NCBI GenBank assembly: GCA_031408575.1
Contig: JANNWS010000119.1
Coordinates: 1 to 64,000 of the forward strand
Direction: 5' to 3'
Source: Aliitabrizicola sp031408575
GTDB lineage: Bacteria; Pseudomonadota; Alphaproteobacteria; Rhodobacterales; Rhodobacteraceae
Length of the DNA stretch: 64,000 nucleotides
Made by a program: the position numbers and the translations under genes. The notes below the pieces were generated by a model. That model did no database searches and was not told where the DNA came from. It was given only the letters and a program-made list of their open reading frames with translations. Positions 7,550-16,900 of the stretch are shown here, in pieces (position 1 is the stretch's first letter; every line of letters starts with the position of its first letter).

Positions 7550-8613
7550 CGTTTCTCCTGCAAGGCGGGAACATGGCGGTCAAACTCGGCTTTTGCCCGC
7601 CCCCAGACACCGCCCTCAAGGGCGGCAAGCGTCAGAAGCGAGGGCAAAAGCTGGACTGCATAATCCTCGCTGCTTTCCACCGGCAAAAGCGAGGGCAGAT
7701 TGTCGATCGCCGTCACATCCAGCAGCGGCGCATCATGGACGCGTAGCGCGGGCGCCTTCCAGTCGGTGGTGCGGTCATAGACCTTGATGGGCGAGAAATC
7801 CGACGTGGGATCGCAGGCGATATCGCCAATCACGGTCAGTTTGCGCGGCGCTGTGCGCGCACTTGCGGGGACGAAAACCGGGCAGCCGGGGCGGGCGAGG
7901 ATGCAGTTCAGGAAGATCTCATGCTCCAGCACCAGGGGGAACGGCCCGCCGGCGGCGGTTTCCGCGATGTCCCATTTCGTGACTGATACGCCCAATGCCG
8001 CGCACAGATCCGACGCGCCCGTGCCAACCCGGCCCAGCGCGCCGATCACGATGGCAGCGGGACGACCCGCACCCGTGGCCGCCAGTTCCGCGCCAAGATC
8101 AGACAGAAGCGCCGCCTTGCCAGGATATTTGTGAACCGGCCCGGCCAGTGCGCCGCGTTGCTGTGCCGCCCAGCATTTCAGTGCGACGGCAGCCCCGGCA
8201 TAGCCCGCCCAATAGCCAAACGCGGCAACCCGGCGACCCGTCTCATCCACCAGATATTCCAGATCGTAAAGCGTGCCACCCCCGGCCCGGAACCGCTCCA
8301 GCAGCACACGCCCCGCCGGTTGCCCCTTGTAGGCATGCCCGAACATGATGTGGCGATGGGTCAAAGGCGTGCCGTCTTCGGGCAGTTCCTTTAGCCCGAA
8401 GATGATCGCGTCGGCGGGGGCTGTGGGCCAGCCGTTTTCCGGCACGATCTCGCATCCCGCAGCACGGTAGCCGCCGATTGCAATGGCCCGGACATGGCTG
8501 TTCTCGACGGTTACCCGAAGGCCGGCGCGCACCAGCGCCGCCGCACCGTCCGGAGTCAGCCCGACCCGCTCTTCATTGGGCCGCTGTTCGGCCCGTACCC
8601 AGAGATGCGTCAT
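7546..8613 (-). CDS. Saccharopine dehydrogenase / lysine-2-oxoglutarate reductase (LYS1-like)
   Basis: A 355-aa protein of the alanine dehydrogenase/PNT N-terminal (LYS1, LKR) family. The N-terminus LWVRAEQRPNEERVGLTP is the lysine-site domain, and AIVIGALGRVGTGASDLC near residue 195 is the NAD(P)-binding motif. It should condense lysine and 2-oxoglutarate to saccharopine. The frame extends to an ATG at 8637; ATG 8613 is preferred because the family normally begins just before HLWVRAEQRP, though neither site has a strong ribosome binding sequence. It is coupled to the LYS9-like gene by a 4-bp overlap, so both steps of the pathway are made together. Confidence 0.85.
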   Translation of the reverse strand: MTHLWVRAEQRPNEERVGLTPDGAAALVRAGLRVTVENSHVRAIAIGGYRAAGCEIVPENGWPTAPADAIIFGLKELPEDGTPLTHRHIMFGHAYKGQPAGRVLLERFRAGGGTLYDLEYLVDETGRRVAAFGYWAGYAGAAVALKCWAAQQRGALAGPVHKYPGKAALLSDLGAELAATGAGRPAAIVIGALGRVGTGASDLCAALGVSVTKWDIAETAAGGPFPLVLEHEIFLNCILARPGCPVFVPASARTAPRKLTVIGDIACDPTSDFSPIKVYDRTTDWKAPALRVHDAPLLDVTAIDNLPSLLPVESSEDYAVQLLPSLLTLAALEGGVWGRAKAEFDRHVPALQEKR

Positions 8614-8750
8614 GCGTCGCCCATTGTCATGTCTCAAGGCGAGCGATAGCAGATTTCGTGGCAGGCAACAGGGGCCTCAACCCCGGTCGGAATGCTGCGG
8701 AGCATCACTAAAGCAGTGCGCCGCCAATCACCCGTGCCGCACCGAAACCG

Positions 8751-9206
8751 TCATGTTGCGTGGCGGAACGTCTCGGCCAGAATCACGGTCAGCCGGTCGG
8801 CGTCGGTCTGGTCAAACGCGGCCAGCGTATCGCTGTCCAGATCCAGCACCCCAAGCAACCGGCCTGCCCCGTTCCACACCGGCAGCACCAACTCCGACCG
8901 GGTCGAGGCGGCGCAGGCGATATGGTCGGCAAACGCCTCCACATCCGGCACAAGCTGCACCTGCCCGGTCCGCGCGGCCGCCCCGCAGACACCCCGCGAA
9001 AACGGGATCACAAGGCAGCCATGCCCCCCCTGATAGGGACCGATCTTCATCAGGCCCGGCGCGGTCACCCGGTAGAACCCCGTCCAGTCTGCAAGCGGAT
9101 GTGCATGATGCACTTCGCATACCACAGTGGCCATCAACGCCACTGTGTCAGTCTCTGCGTCGCAAAGCGCACGCAGGGCGATGGCGAGGCTGTCATAATC
9201 CATCAT
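8751..9206 (-). CDS. GAF domain protein, free methionine-(R)-sulfoxide reductase type
   Basis: A 151-aa single GAF domain of the fRMsr (YebR/MsrC) family, which reduces free methionine-R-sulfoxide. The WTGFYR motif, the GVCGAAARTGQVQLVPDV segment with one conserved Cys, and HIACAASTRSELVLPV with the second Cys carry the catalytic and resolving cysteines. Start chosen at the first of two adjacent ATG codons (9206); a longer open frame reaches 9446 but its extra 80 residues are arginine-rich and unlike the family. An oxidative-repair role fits the nearby stress module, but no operon link is seen. Confidence 0.85.
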   Translation of the reverse strand: MMDYDSLAIALRALCDAETDTVALMATVVCEVHHAHPLADWTGFYRVTAPGLMKIGPYQGGHGCLVIPFSRGVCGAAARTGQVQLVPDVEAFADHIACAASTRSELVLPVWNGAGRLLGVLDLDSDTLAAFDQTDADRLTVILAETFRHAT

Positions 9207-9367
9207 GGCGCTTTCGTTGGGGCAAGTCAGGCCGGTCACGATAGTTGAACCGGCGCGAAAGCGAAAGGACCGCGGCCGGCCTGGTCGGCGGGTTAGCGCG
9301 TCAGCGGTTACGAAATGATAAGGCTTCGCGCCTAGCCTTGCTTTGGATTTGGCAGAGGAGCGACGGG

Positions 9368-9703
9368 ATGCAGCTTTTGGCGGAACAGCACGGCGACCTG
9401 CTGATCGTGCGCGTGATGGAAGACCGGATCGACGCAGCGGTTGCAATCCAGTTCAAGGATCGAATGCGCGACGTGTTGCAGGTGCCATCCGCGCGTGTCG
9501 TGCTTGATCTTGCGCAGGTGGCATTTCTTGACTCGAGCGGGCTTGGGGCGGTTGTGGCGGTCATGAAACTGCTTGGTCCGACCCGCAAGCTGGAACTTGC
9601 GGGGCTGACACCCTCGGTTGAAAAAGTGTTCCGGCTGACGCGGATGGACAGCGTTTTCACGATCCATGCCACCGTGCCGGCCGGGCTGCGAAATGCCGTC
9701 TGA
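9368..9703 (+). CDS. STAS domain anti-sigma factor antagonist
   Basis: A 111-aa single STAS domain with the phosphorylatable serine in the FLDSSGLGAVVAV motif, typical of SpoIIAA/RsbV antagonists. GAGGAG lies nine bases before ATG 9368, so the earlier in-frame start at 9245 is discounted. The next gene is a matching serine kinase that overlaps it by 11 bp. Together they are the core of a partner-switching circuit: the dephosphorylated STAS protein binds the kinase and frees its target. The phosphatase and the final target are not in the window. Confidence 0.88.
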   Translation: MQLLAEQHGDLLIVRVMEDRIDAAVAIQFKDRMRDVLQVPSARVVLDLAQVAFLDSSGLGAVVAVMKLLGPTRKLELAGLTPSVEKVFRLTRMDSVFTIHATVPAGLRNAV

Positions 9704-10130
9704 CCCAGCCAGCGGCGTGATCCGGCTGGTCGTCCCAAGCAACCCGCTGGCGGTACGCGATGCGCTGCAAGGGCTGTTTCAGGGCCAGACGCTGCGCCTG
9801 CTGCCCGATGCGGAACGCGGGACGGCCGAGATCGTTCTGGCCGAAGTGCTGAACAACGTGGTCGAACACGCCTATGCCAGCGCCAGTGGCGAGATCGAGG
9901 TAACAATCCGTGTCGAAAAGGGCGCGTTGACCTGCACCATAACCGACCACGGCAGGCATATGCCGGGAAACATTCTGCCCGATGGTCGGTTGGCAATCCC
10001 GTTGGCTGTTGCGGATCTGCCCGAGGGTGGTTTCGGCTGGCATCTGATTCGCGCTTTGGCGAGCGATCTTGACTATCGCCGGGTGGGCGACAGCAATGAA
10101 TTGTCGTTCCGTCTGAAAAATGAACAATAG
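9693..10130 (+). CDS. RsbW/SpoIIAB-like serine-protein kinase (HATPase_c)
   Basis: A 145-aa GHKL ATPase domain: N box EVLNNVVEHAY, G1 box DHGRHMP and G2 box GGFGWHLIRAL. These are the ATP-binding motifs of anti-sigma serine kinases. The start at ATG 9693 (MPSDPASG) overlaps the STAS gene end. The protein should phosphorylate the STAS partner and sequester an unknown target (a sigma factor or another effector). There is no sigma factor gene next to it, so the target must be encoded elsewhere or be non-transcriptional. Confidence 0.85.
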   Translation: MPSDPASGVIRLVVPSNPLAVRDALQGLFQGQTLRLLPDAERGTAEIVLAEVLNNVVEHAYASASGEIEVTIRVEKGALTCTITDHGRHMPGNILPDGRLAIPLAVADLPEGGFGWHLIRALASDLDYRRVGDSNELSFRLKNEQ

Positions 10131-10245
10131 GCTGGATCAATGCAAGTCGTTTCCAATCCAGAAGAATTGCCGCAATCCGGCCATACTTTGCCCGCATCTG
10201 CGCCGCAGGTTCCAAGCATCTTGACGGTGTAGCTGCCAAAGCTTC

Positions 10246-10293
10246 ACCCCGGCGTTGCGGCAACAGCCCCCATCCGGTCTGCGACGCCGGGGT
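10246..10293 (+). terminator. Hairpin between the kinase gene and ggt
   Basis: ACCCCGGCGT (10246-10255) and ACGCCGGGGT (10284-10293) form a perfect 10-bp inverted repeat with a 28-base loop, followed by TCTGCT. It could end the STAS/kinase transcript or act as a leader structure for the gene at 10355. The long loop and short T run keep confidence moderate. Confidence 0.4.
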
Positions 10294-10354
10294 TCTGCTA
10301 CTTGGAATTCCAGTCTGCGCGCCCTACGCTAAGCCCTGTGTTCAGGAGGGTGAC

Positions 10355-11971
10355 GTGCGCGACTTTCAAATTCCCGGCCGTTCCGCCGTTTTTGCAACGA
10401 ACGGCATGTGTGCCACGTCTCATCCTCTCGCGGCAAAGACGGCGATCAACATTCTCGAGGCCGGAGGCAACGCTGTCGATGCGGCGATTGCAGGCGCTGT
10501 GCTGCTGGGAATTTGCGAGCCGCAGATGACCGGGATCGGCGGCGATTGTTTTGTTCTACTGAAGCCCGCGGGCGAAGAACGGATCATCGCGCTGAATGGC
10601 TCGGGCCGCGCGCCGAAAGGCCTGTCGGCGGCTGCCATGCGGGCCGAGGGCTTGGCGGTGGTACCCGTCTCTGGCCCGGAGGCGGTTACGGTGCCGGGTG
10701 CCGTTGATGCGTTCTGCCGCCTTTCTGCCGATTGGGGACGGCTGGCCCTTGGCGAAACACTGGCGCCGGCCATCCGCTATGCCGACGAAGGCGTGCCGGT
10801 CGCACCGCGCACCGCTGCCGACTGGGTTGCGGCGGCGGGTGATCTGCGAGGGGCAGCGCGCGAATTCTACTTGATGCAGGGTGTTGCCCCAAGTGTCGGA
10901 CAGATTTTCCGCGCGCCGGGTCAGGCCGAGGTGCTGCGCCGGATCGCTGCACTTGGGCGCGCGGGGTTCTACGAGGGCGAGGTTGCCGAGGATATGGTGG
11001 CTTCCCTCAACGCACTGGGCGGCACGCACAGCCTTGAGGACTTTGCAGAGACAGCAAGCACTTACGGCGAACCGGTCGCGGGCAACTACAAAGGCGTCGA
11101 TCTGGTCGAGCATCCGCCAAACGGGCAGGGCGCGACCGCGATACTGATGCTGAATATCCTGTCGCATTTCGATCTTGCCTCGCTTGAGCCGTTCGGAGCC
11201 GACCGCGCGCATCTGGAGGCAGAGGCGGCGAAGCTTGCCTATGACGCGCGCAACCGCTTTCTGTCCGATGCAGATTACATGACGCGCCTTGCCCACATGC
11301 TGTCGCCGGACACCGCAACGCGGCTTGCCGCCCTGATCGACCCGCGCCGGGCGATGGCTGCGGCTGTCTCGCTGGTCGACCCGCGCCAAGCGATGGCCGC
11401 GGCGGCCCCGCTGACCGAGGCAGTCCACCGCGAGACGGTCTATCTGACCGTGGTGGACCGCGATCGGATGGCGGTGTCGCTGATCTATTCGGTATTCCAT
11501 TCCTTCGGCGCGGGCCTTGCGTCGACCCGGTTCGGAATCAATTTCCAGAACCGGGGCGCCGGTTTCACCCTGACAGAAGGCCACCCGAACGAGGCGGCGG
11601 GCGGCAAGCGGCCGATGCACACGATCATTCCCGGGATGCTGCGCAAGGCGGGGCGGGTCATCATGCCGTTTGGCGTGATGGGCGGGGCCTATCAGCCGAA
11701 CGGGCATGCGCGCCTTGTCACCAACCTGATCGACTATGGGATGCATCCACAGGCCGCAATCGACGGCCCCCGCAGTTTCGCAGCACAGGGCGAATTCAGC
11801 GTCGAACGCGGGTATCACCCCAATGTGCGGGCGCGGCTGGCAGAAATGGGGCATCCGGTGATCGAAGCGACCGGTCCGATAGGCGGGGCGCAGGCGATCC
11901 TGATGGACGAAACGGGCGTGTTGCAAGGCGCATCGGACCCCCGCAAGGACGGTTGCGCGCTGGGGTATTGA
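10355..11971 (+). CDS. ggt: Gamma-glutamyltransferase family protein
   Basis: A 538-aa Ntn-hydrolase of the gamma-glutamyltranspeptidase family, which cleaves or transfers the gamma-glutamyl group of glutathione-like substrates. N-terminal GGNAVDAAIAGAVLLG and MTGIGGDCFVLL motifs are typical. The autocatalytic nucleophile is probably Thr361 in ETVYLTVVDRD, followed by the FGAGLASTRFGINFQNRG segment. Strong site AGGAGGG before GTG 10355. No clear signal peptide is visible, so this is probably a cytoplasmic subfamily. A 39-bp in-frame tandem duplication (11339-11416) lies just before the nucleophile (see findings). Confidence 0.88.
   Translation: MRDFQIPGRSAVFATNGMCATSHPLAAKTAINILEAGGNAVDAAIAGAVLLGICEPQMTGIGGDCFVLLKPAGEERIIALNGSGRAPKGLSAAAMRAEGLAVVPVSGPEAVTVPGAVDAFCRLSADWGRLALGETLAPAIRYADEGVPVAPRTAADWVAAAGDLRGAAREFYLMQGVAPSVGQIFRAPGQAEVLRRIAALGRAGFYEGEVAEDMVASLNALGGTHSLEDFAETASTYGEPVAGNYKGVDLVEHPPNGQGATAILMLNILSHFDLASLEPFGADRAHLEAEAAKLAYDARNRFLSDADYMTRLAHMLSPDTATRLAALIDPRRAMAAAVSLVDPRQAMAAAAPLTEAVHRETVYLTVVDRDRMAVSLIYSVFHSFGAGLASTRFGINFQNRGAGFTLTEGHPNEAAGGKRPMHTIIPGMLRKAGRVIMPFGVMGGAYQPNGHARLVTNLIDYGMHPQAAIDGPRSFAAQGEFSVERGYHPNVRARLAEMGHPVIEATGPIGGAQAILMDETGVLQGASDPRKDGCALGY
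11339..11416 (+). repeat. 39-bp in-frame tandem duplication inside ggt
   Basis: Two 39-base units (11339-11377 and 11378-11416) encode DPRRAMAAAVSLV and DPRQAMAAAAPLT. They are similar at both DNA and protein level and lie just upstream of the catalytic Thr codon at 11435. Confidence 0.8.
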
Positions 11972-11987
11972 TCCTTGTGGCGACACC

Positions 11988-12010
11988 AGCGGGCCGGGCA
12001 ATGCCCCGCT
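11988..12010. terminator. Terminator-like hairpin between convergent ggt and hspQ
   Basis: AGCGGG (11988-11993) pairs with CCCGCT (12005-12010), with further GGGC/GCCC pairing possible inside. It sits in the 45-bp gap between two convergent genes and could serve both. There is no long T run. Confidence 0.4.
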
Positions 12011-12016
12011 GACCGG

Positions 12017-12343
12017 TCAGTTCAGCTGGAACTGCAGCGGATAGCGGCCATCCTCAAAGTCGCCAAACAGATCGTGCAGGTCAGGGTGATCGACCGGCTC
12101 GCCTGTGTCATCCGGCACCAGATTCTGCTCGGAGACATAGGCGACGTAATAGCTTTGATCGTTTTCTGCCAGCAGGTGGTAAAACGGCTGATCGCGTTTC
12201 GGACGGCTTTCCTCGGGAATGGCATCATACCAATCTTCGGTATTAGAGAACATCGCATCGACATCAAAGACCACGCCCCGGAACGGATGCTTCCGGTGGC
12301 GGAGCACCTGCCCCAGATGATACTTTGCTTGTGTCTTCAACAT
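12017..12343 (-). CDS. hspQ: Heat shock protein HspQ (YccV-like hemimethylated-DNA-binding fold)
   Basis: A 108-aa protein of the HspQ/YccV family. It begins with KYHLGQVLRHRKHPFRGVVF and has the RDQPFYHLLAEN and YVAYVSEQNLVPDDTG segments that mark the family. In enterobacteria HspQ is a heat-induced specificity factor for Lon protease and was first described as binding hemimethylated DNA. No clear heat-shock promoter was found upstream. It stands alone, convergent with ggt. Confidence 0.9.
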   Translation of the reverse strand: MLKTQAKYHLGQVLRHRKHPFRGVVFDVDAMFSNTEDWYDAIPEESRPKRDQPFYHLLAENDQSYYVAYVSEQNLVPDDTGEPVDHPDLHDLFGDFEDGRYPLQFQLN

Positions 12344-12645
12344 AACCCGATCCTCAACTCTGGTTATTATTCCCTTGAGACGTTATTTGTCCATCGGTGA
12401 GACGAGGTTTAAGGGAAACAGTCTGTGGACCTTTGCCCTACAGTCCGGGATAGCGGTGACGCAACGTCTTGTCCGGGCAAGCGGCAAAGAGCGTCGGTGC
12501 CAGCGCGATAGCGCCGACAGACCTGTGATTTTATTGCAGGAAAACGCCTACCTCGCGTTTTTCTGATCGGTCCGGGGGCTGCGCCCCATTTCCCATTCCA
12601 CGGATATGCCCTATCGTTTCTGCAAAAGAAAAGTGCGAGAGGCAG
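12344..12645. other. 302-bp intergenic region with hairpins; candidate small RNA
   Basis: No protein gene is supported here. On the plus strand GTCGGTGC (12493-12500) can pair with GCGCCGAC (12511-12518), with one G-T pair. This is followed by AAAACGC (12541-12547), CTACCTC and GCGTTTTT (12555-12562), which has the form of an intrinsic terminator. The arrangement could be the 3' part of a small RNA of roughly 100-140 bases. The last 80 bases hold the leader of the lipoprotein gene at 12646. Confidence 0.35.
12541..12562 (+). terminator. Intrinsic terminator-like hairpin
   Basis: AAAACGC / GCGTTTT with a 7-base loop and a T run (TTTTT). No protein gene on the plus strand ends just before it, so it may end a non-coding transcript. 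It is also symmetrical enough to work on the minus strand. Confidence 0.5.
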
Positions 12646-13227
12646 ATGAGCAGACTTCTTCGCGCGTCGATCCTGTTGTTGCTGCTTGCCGCCTGCGGCG
12701 GTGGTGGCAATTTTTCGGCGCCCCGTGATCTGGACAATGCGTGCAGCATTGTGCGCGAACGCCCGCGGTATTTCACCGCAATGGAGGCGACGGAGCGGAA
12801 ATGGGGCGTGCCGGTCTACGTGCAAATGGCGGCAATCCATCAGGAATCGAAATTCATCGGCAATGCGCGGACCCCGCATCAGTATGCGCTTGGGATCATT
12901 CCGATGGGACGTCAAAGCTCTGCCTATGGCTATAGCCAGGCAATCGACGGCACCTGGGAAGAGTATCAGCAAGATCAGGGTCGGAGGAGCGCCAAGCGCG
13001 ACCGCATTCAGGACGCCACCGATTTCATGGGCTGGTACATGAATGAAACCTATACCCGTCTGGGCATTTCCAAATCGGATACACGCAACCAGTATCTGGC
13101 CTACCACGAAGGTCGTAACGGCTTTGCCAGCGGCAGCTACAACGGCAAGCCTTGGCTGATCGATGTGGCCGACCGGGTCGCCAGCCGGTCGGAACTATAC
13201 CGGGTGCAACTGCAAACCTGCACCTGA
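12646..13227 (+). CDS. Lipoprotein with transglycosylase SLT domain
   Basis: A 193-aa protein with a lipoprotein signal peptide; LLAAC puts the lipidated Cys at residue 18. It then has a lysozyme-like SLT domain: VPVYVQMAAIHQESKFIGNA contains the probable catalytic Glu (HQES), followed by SSAYGYSQAIDGTWEEY and YLAYHEGRNGF. It probably trims peptidoglycan glycan strands from an envelope membrane. GAGAGGCAG precedes the ATG. A long antisense open frame across this gene is judged a shadow. Confidence 0.87.
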   Translation: MSRLLRASILLLLLAACGGGGNFSAPRDLDNACSIVRERPRYFTAMEATERKWGVPVYVQMAAIHQESKFIGNARTPHQYALGIIPMGRQSSAYGYSQAIDGTWEEYQQDQGRRSAKRDRIQDATDFMGWYMNETYTRLGISKSDTRNQYLAYHEGRNGFASGSYNGKPWLIDVADRVASRSELYRVQLQTCT

Positions 13228-13236
13228 CACTGGCAG

Positions 13237-13839
13237 TCAGCGGCTGCGCTTTGCCCGCTCGGCCGAGATGTCGAACAGGAACGCTGACAGCGTGACACCC
13301 GTTTTCAGCGTGCTCAGATCAACCGTGGTCTGGCTGCCGCTGTCATCGGTGATGATCCACTGGCGCAGTGTGGTGGGGTTAGCAGTAAAAACAAGCTCGA
13401 TCGTGCCGTATTCGGGGTTCTTGGGGTCTTGGGCGACAACGCGGGTGGTGTCGCCAACTTCACCGTGGCCAACCACCATCTTTGCCTGTTCCAGATCGAC
13501 CTTTTCTGCAAGGATCAGGTTCAGCGGTGTGCGGCGCAGCGGATACTGCTCGGGCGGCTGGTTCGACTTTGCGTCGAATATCGCCACCTGCCCGCCCCCC
13601 GCCATCACGAGGCTGGTCTCGGGAGGCGCATATTCGAACCGCGCCCGCCCCGGCCGTTTGATGTAAAGCGTGCCGGTTGTGCGCGATCCGTCGGCATTGG
13701 TCTGGGTAAAGGCCGCCTCGGCGGTTCCAAGGCCGTTCAGATAGCTCGACAGTTCCGCCAGTGACAGCTTTTCAGCAGCGGCGGGCAGCGCAAGGGCGAT
13801 CAGTGCTACCGATGCCAGAAGGATGCGAGGTTTTTTCAT
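13237..13839 (-). CDS. lolA: Outer-membrane lipoprotein carrier LolA
   Basis: A 200-aa periplasmic chaperone that carries lipoproteins from LolCDE to the outer membrane. Signal peptide at residues 1-22 (KKPRILLASVALIALALPAAA) with AxA cleavage, then the LolA segments AAFTQTNADGSRTTGTLYI, RPGRARFEYAPP and LNLILAEKVDL. ATG 13839 is chosen because the signal peptide starts there; the frame runs upstream to 13890. It lies downstream of ftsK on the same strand with a 69-bp gap, an arrangement common in alphaproteobacteria. Confidence 0.9.
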   Translation of the reverse strand: MKKPRILLASVALIALALPAAAEKLSLAELSSYLNGLGTAEAAFTQTNADGSRTTGTLYIKRPGRARFEYAPPETSLVMAGGGQVAIFDAKSNQPPEQYPLRRTPLNLILAEKVDLEQAKMVVGHGEVGDTTRVVAQDPKNPEYGTIELVFTANPTTLRQWIITDDSGSQTTVDLSTLKTGVTLSAFLFDISAERAKRSR

Positions 13840-13908
13840 AGATTTAATGTAGTCCCTTCGCGCCGCGCCCGCACCCCCCGCCCGGTTCACGAAGCGGGGA
13901 GGCGCCGA

Positions 13909-16900
13909 TCAATGCTCGGGCAACAGGATCTCGCGCTTGCCGACGTGGTTCGCGGTTGTAACGACGTGATTTTCTTCCATCTGTTCGACCAGACGCGCCG
14001 CCTTGTTATAGCCGATGCCCAGTTTGCGCTGGATATAGGACGTCGAACATTTGCGGTCTTTCGCCACGATCGCCACAGCCTGATCGTATAGCGCATCGTC
14101 GCCTTCACCGGTTGCCAGGCCAAGCACCATGTCGATGTCATCGGCCTTGTCGTCTTCCACGCCATCGATGACGCCTGACATATAGACCGGCGGCCCGTAG
14201 GATTTCAGGTGGTTGACGATTTCCTCGACCTCTTCATCGCTGACGAACGGCCCGTGGATGCGAGTGATCTTGGCCCCGCCCGCCATGTACAGCATGTCAC
14301 CCATGCCCAGCAGCTGTTCCGCCCCTTGTTCGCCCAGGATCGTGCGGCTGTCGATTTTGCTCGTCACCTGAAAACTGATCCGGGTGGGAAAGTTCGCCTT
14401 GATCGTGCCGGTGATGACATCGACCGACGGGCGCTGCGTGGCCATGATCAGGTGGATGCCGCTGGCGCGGGCCATCTGCGCCAGCCGCTGGATGCAGGCC
14501 TCGATCTCTTTCCCCGCGACCATCATCAGGTCGGCCATCTCGTCAACCACCACCACGATATAGGGGATGGTGACGGGCTGGAATTCATCCGTCTCGAACA
14601 CCGGATCACCGGTTTCCTCGTCAAACCCGGTCTGGATCGTGCGCTTGAACATCTCGCCCTTGGCAAGCGCCTCGCGCACCCGTCCGTTATAGCCCTCGAT
14701 GTTGCGCACACCCATGCGGGACATCTTGCGATAGCGTTCCTCCATCTCGCCCACGACCCATTTCAGGGCGACAACGGCCTTCTTGGGGTCGGTCACCACG
14801 GGCGACAGAAGGTGCGGGATACCGTCATAGACGGACAGTTCCAGCATCTTGGGATCGATCATGATCAGGCGGCATTCCTCGGGCGTCAGCTTGTAAAGCA
14901 GCGACAGGATCATCGTGTTGATCGCCACCGACTTGCCCGAACCGGTCGTCCCGGCAATCAGAAGGTGGGGCATTTTGGCAAGGTTCGCCACCACCGGATC
15001 GCCGCCGATATCCTTGCCCAAGGCCAGCGGCAGGCGCATGTTGCTGTCGCCAAAGTCGCGGGCCGACAGGATTTCGCGCAGCACCACCTTCTCACGGTGG
15101 ACATTCGGCAACTCGATGCCAATCACGGTGCGACCCGGCACGGTCGAAACACGGGCCGAAAGCGCCGACATGCTGCGGGCAATGTCATCGGCAAGGCCGA
15201 TCACGCGGCTGGCCTTCAGACCCGGCGCGGGTTCCAGTTCATACATCGTCACAACCGGGCCGGGGCGAACAGAGGTGATCTCGCCCTTCACGCCGTAGTC
15301 GTCCAGCACGGATTCCAGCATCCGCGCATTTTCCTCCAGCGCGTCGTTGCTCAGATGCCTCTCTTTCGTCACCTCCGGCGCAGAGAGAAGCGACAGCGGC
15401 GGCACCTCATAGGCCGGGGCGGGATCGTCAAAGCGCAGCCGGGGCTGGGATTCGGAAACCGCCTGCCGAGACGGCGGGGCAGGCTTTTTCGCCGGTTGCT
15501 GCACCACGCGGCGCGAGTCCGGGGCAGACAGTACCGCACCAAGGCGCGGCAGGCCAACCGGCTCCATCACCGACAATTCGTGCAGATCATCATCGAAAGT
15601 ATCAATGTCATCCGCATCCCATCCGTCGTCGTCGCTGTCGGCAGTGCCGCCCTGATCCCGGTCTTCCCCGGCCACCAGAGGCGTTGCGCTGCTGGTCGCA
15701 AGACCGCGTTTGCTGTCGAAGGTTGCGATCAGCGGATTCGGGCCGGTGGCGCGCCCAACGACCGGGGGTTCCTGACGGGCAGTTGCGCTGCGGGCGGCAG
15801 CAGTTGAAGTTCCGGCCAGAAGGCCGGGGCGCACACGCGTACGAATGGCGTCGCTGATGCGCGCACTGATGCGATCATCGCTGGGCTGATCTGCAAGGGC
15901 CGCCTGCGACGACAACACCGGCTCTATCAGTTCTGGCTCGATACTGCGCTTCATCATCGCCAGAAGGCCGCCTCGTGGGCGCGGCGGTGTTGTCGCCATG
16001 CGGACCGGGGCCGAGAATACGCCCGGCGCTGCCACAGCCTCGGCACCCAAGGATGCGCCGGCGTAGCGCTGTTCAGCCCGCAGGCGCGTATCGGCACCGA
16101 CAAACCTTGCACGGCCACCGCCGCTCAGCGGCTGCGGCTCAAACAACGGTTTGGCTGCCGCGTCATTCCGGCCTTGCCGCAGGCGCGACACCCAGCCCTG
16201 CGCTCCGGCACTTTCGGCAATCGCAGAGGATCCGGCAATTCGGCCTGCCATGCGACGTTCTGCCTGACGTTCGCGCAGCATCTGCGCGGCACGCGCCGTT
16301 TCTGCAGCACCGCGTCCCAGCGCCGCCGCAAGCTGGGCATAAGTCAGCACGACTCCGACAATGAGGAAACGGGCGATGGCGCGCAGTTCGCCTTTCTCAA
16401 ACCCGGTCACGAACAGGCCCATCGCAATCAGGGCAATCCCGGACATCAGCGACAGCAGTTTCAGCCCAGCCCCGGCCCCCAACGGCAGCACGCCCAGCAT
16501 CGCACCAACGATGGTATCGCCGAACAGGCCGCCCAACCCGAAAGAGTGGGTCCACTCGGCACCCGGCACATGGGTTGCCGCAAAAACCGACGCCAGCGCC
16601 ACCGCGATGACGGCAAAAATCATCCGCCCAACAGCGCGATCTTCGCCGCGGTGGGTCGCAAAGCGCACCCCCCAGGCCAGCAGGATCAGCGGAATACCCC
16701 AGGCCCCCTTGCCGCAGATGATGATCAGGGTCGAGGCGGTAGCCGCCCCGAACCGGCCCATCGCGTTCTGCGCGGGACCATCCGTGGCCACCATCCAGCC
16801 GGGATCTTCGGGCGTATAGCTCCACAGCATCAGCGTCGCGGCAATGGCCGCGCCGATCATGATGAGGCCCAGCAGTTCCTTGCCGCGCCGTTCCAGCGTG

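Noticed and set aside
10556..12001. 481-codon minus-strand frame across ggt
   Set aside because: Shadow of the gamma-glutamyltransferase gene, with no ribosome binding site or motif.
12409..13107. 232-codon minus-strand frame across the SLT lipoprotein
   Set aside because: The plus-strand gene has a lipobox, catalytic Glu and ribosome binding site; the antisense frame has none.
14209..15807. 532-codon plus-strand frame across ftsK
   Set aside because: Histidine/arginine-rich shadow of the FtsK motor; no recognisable domain.
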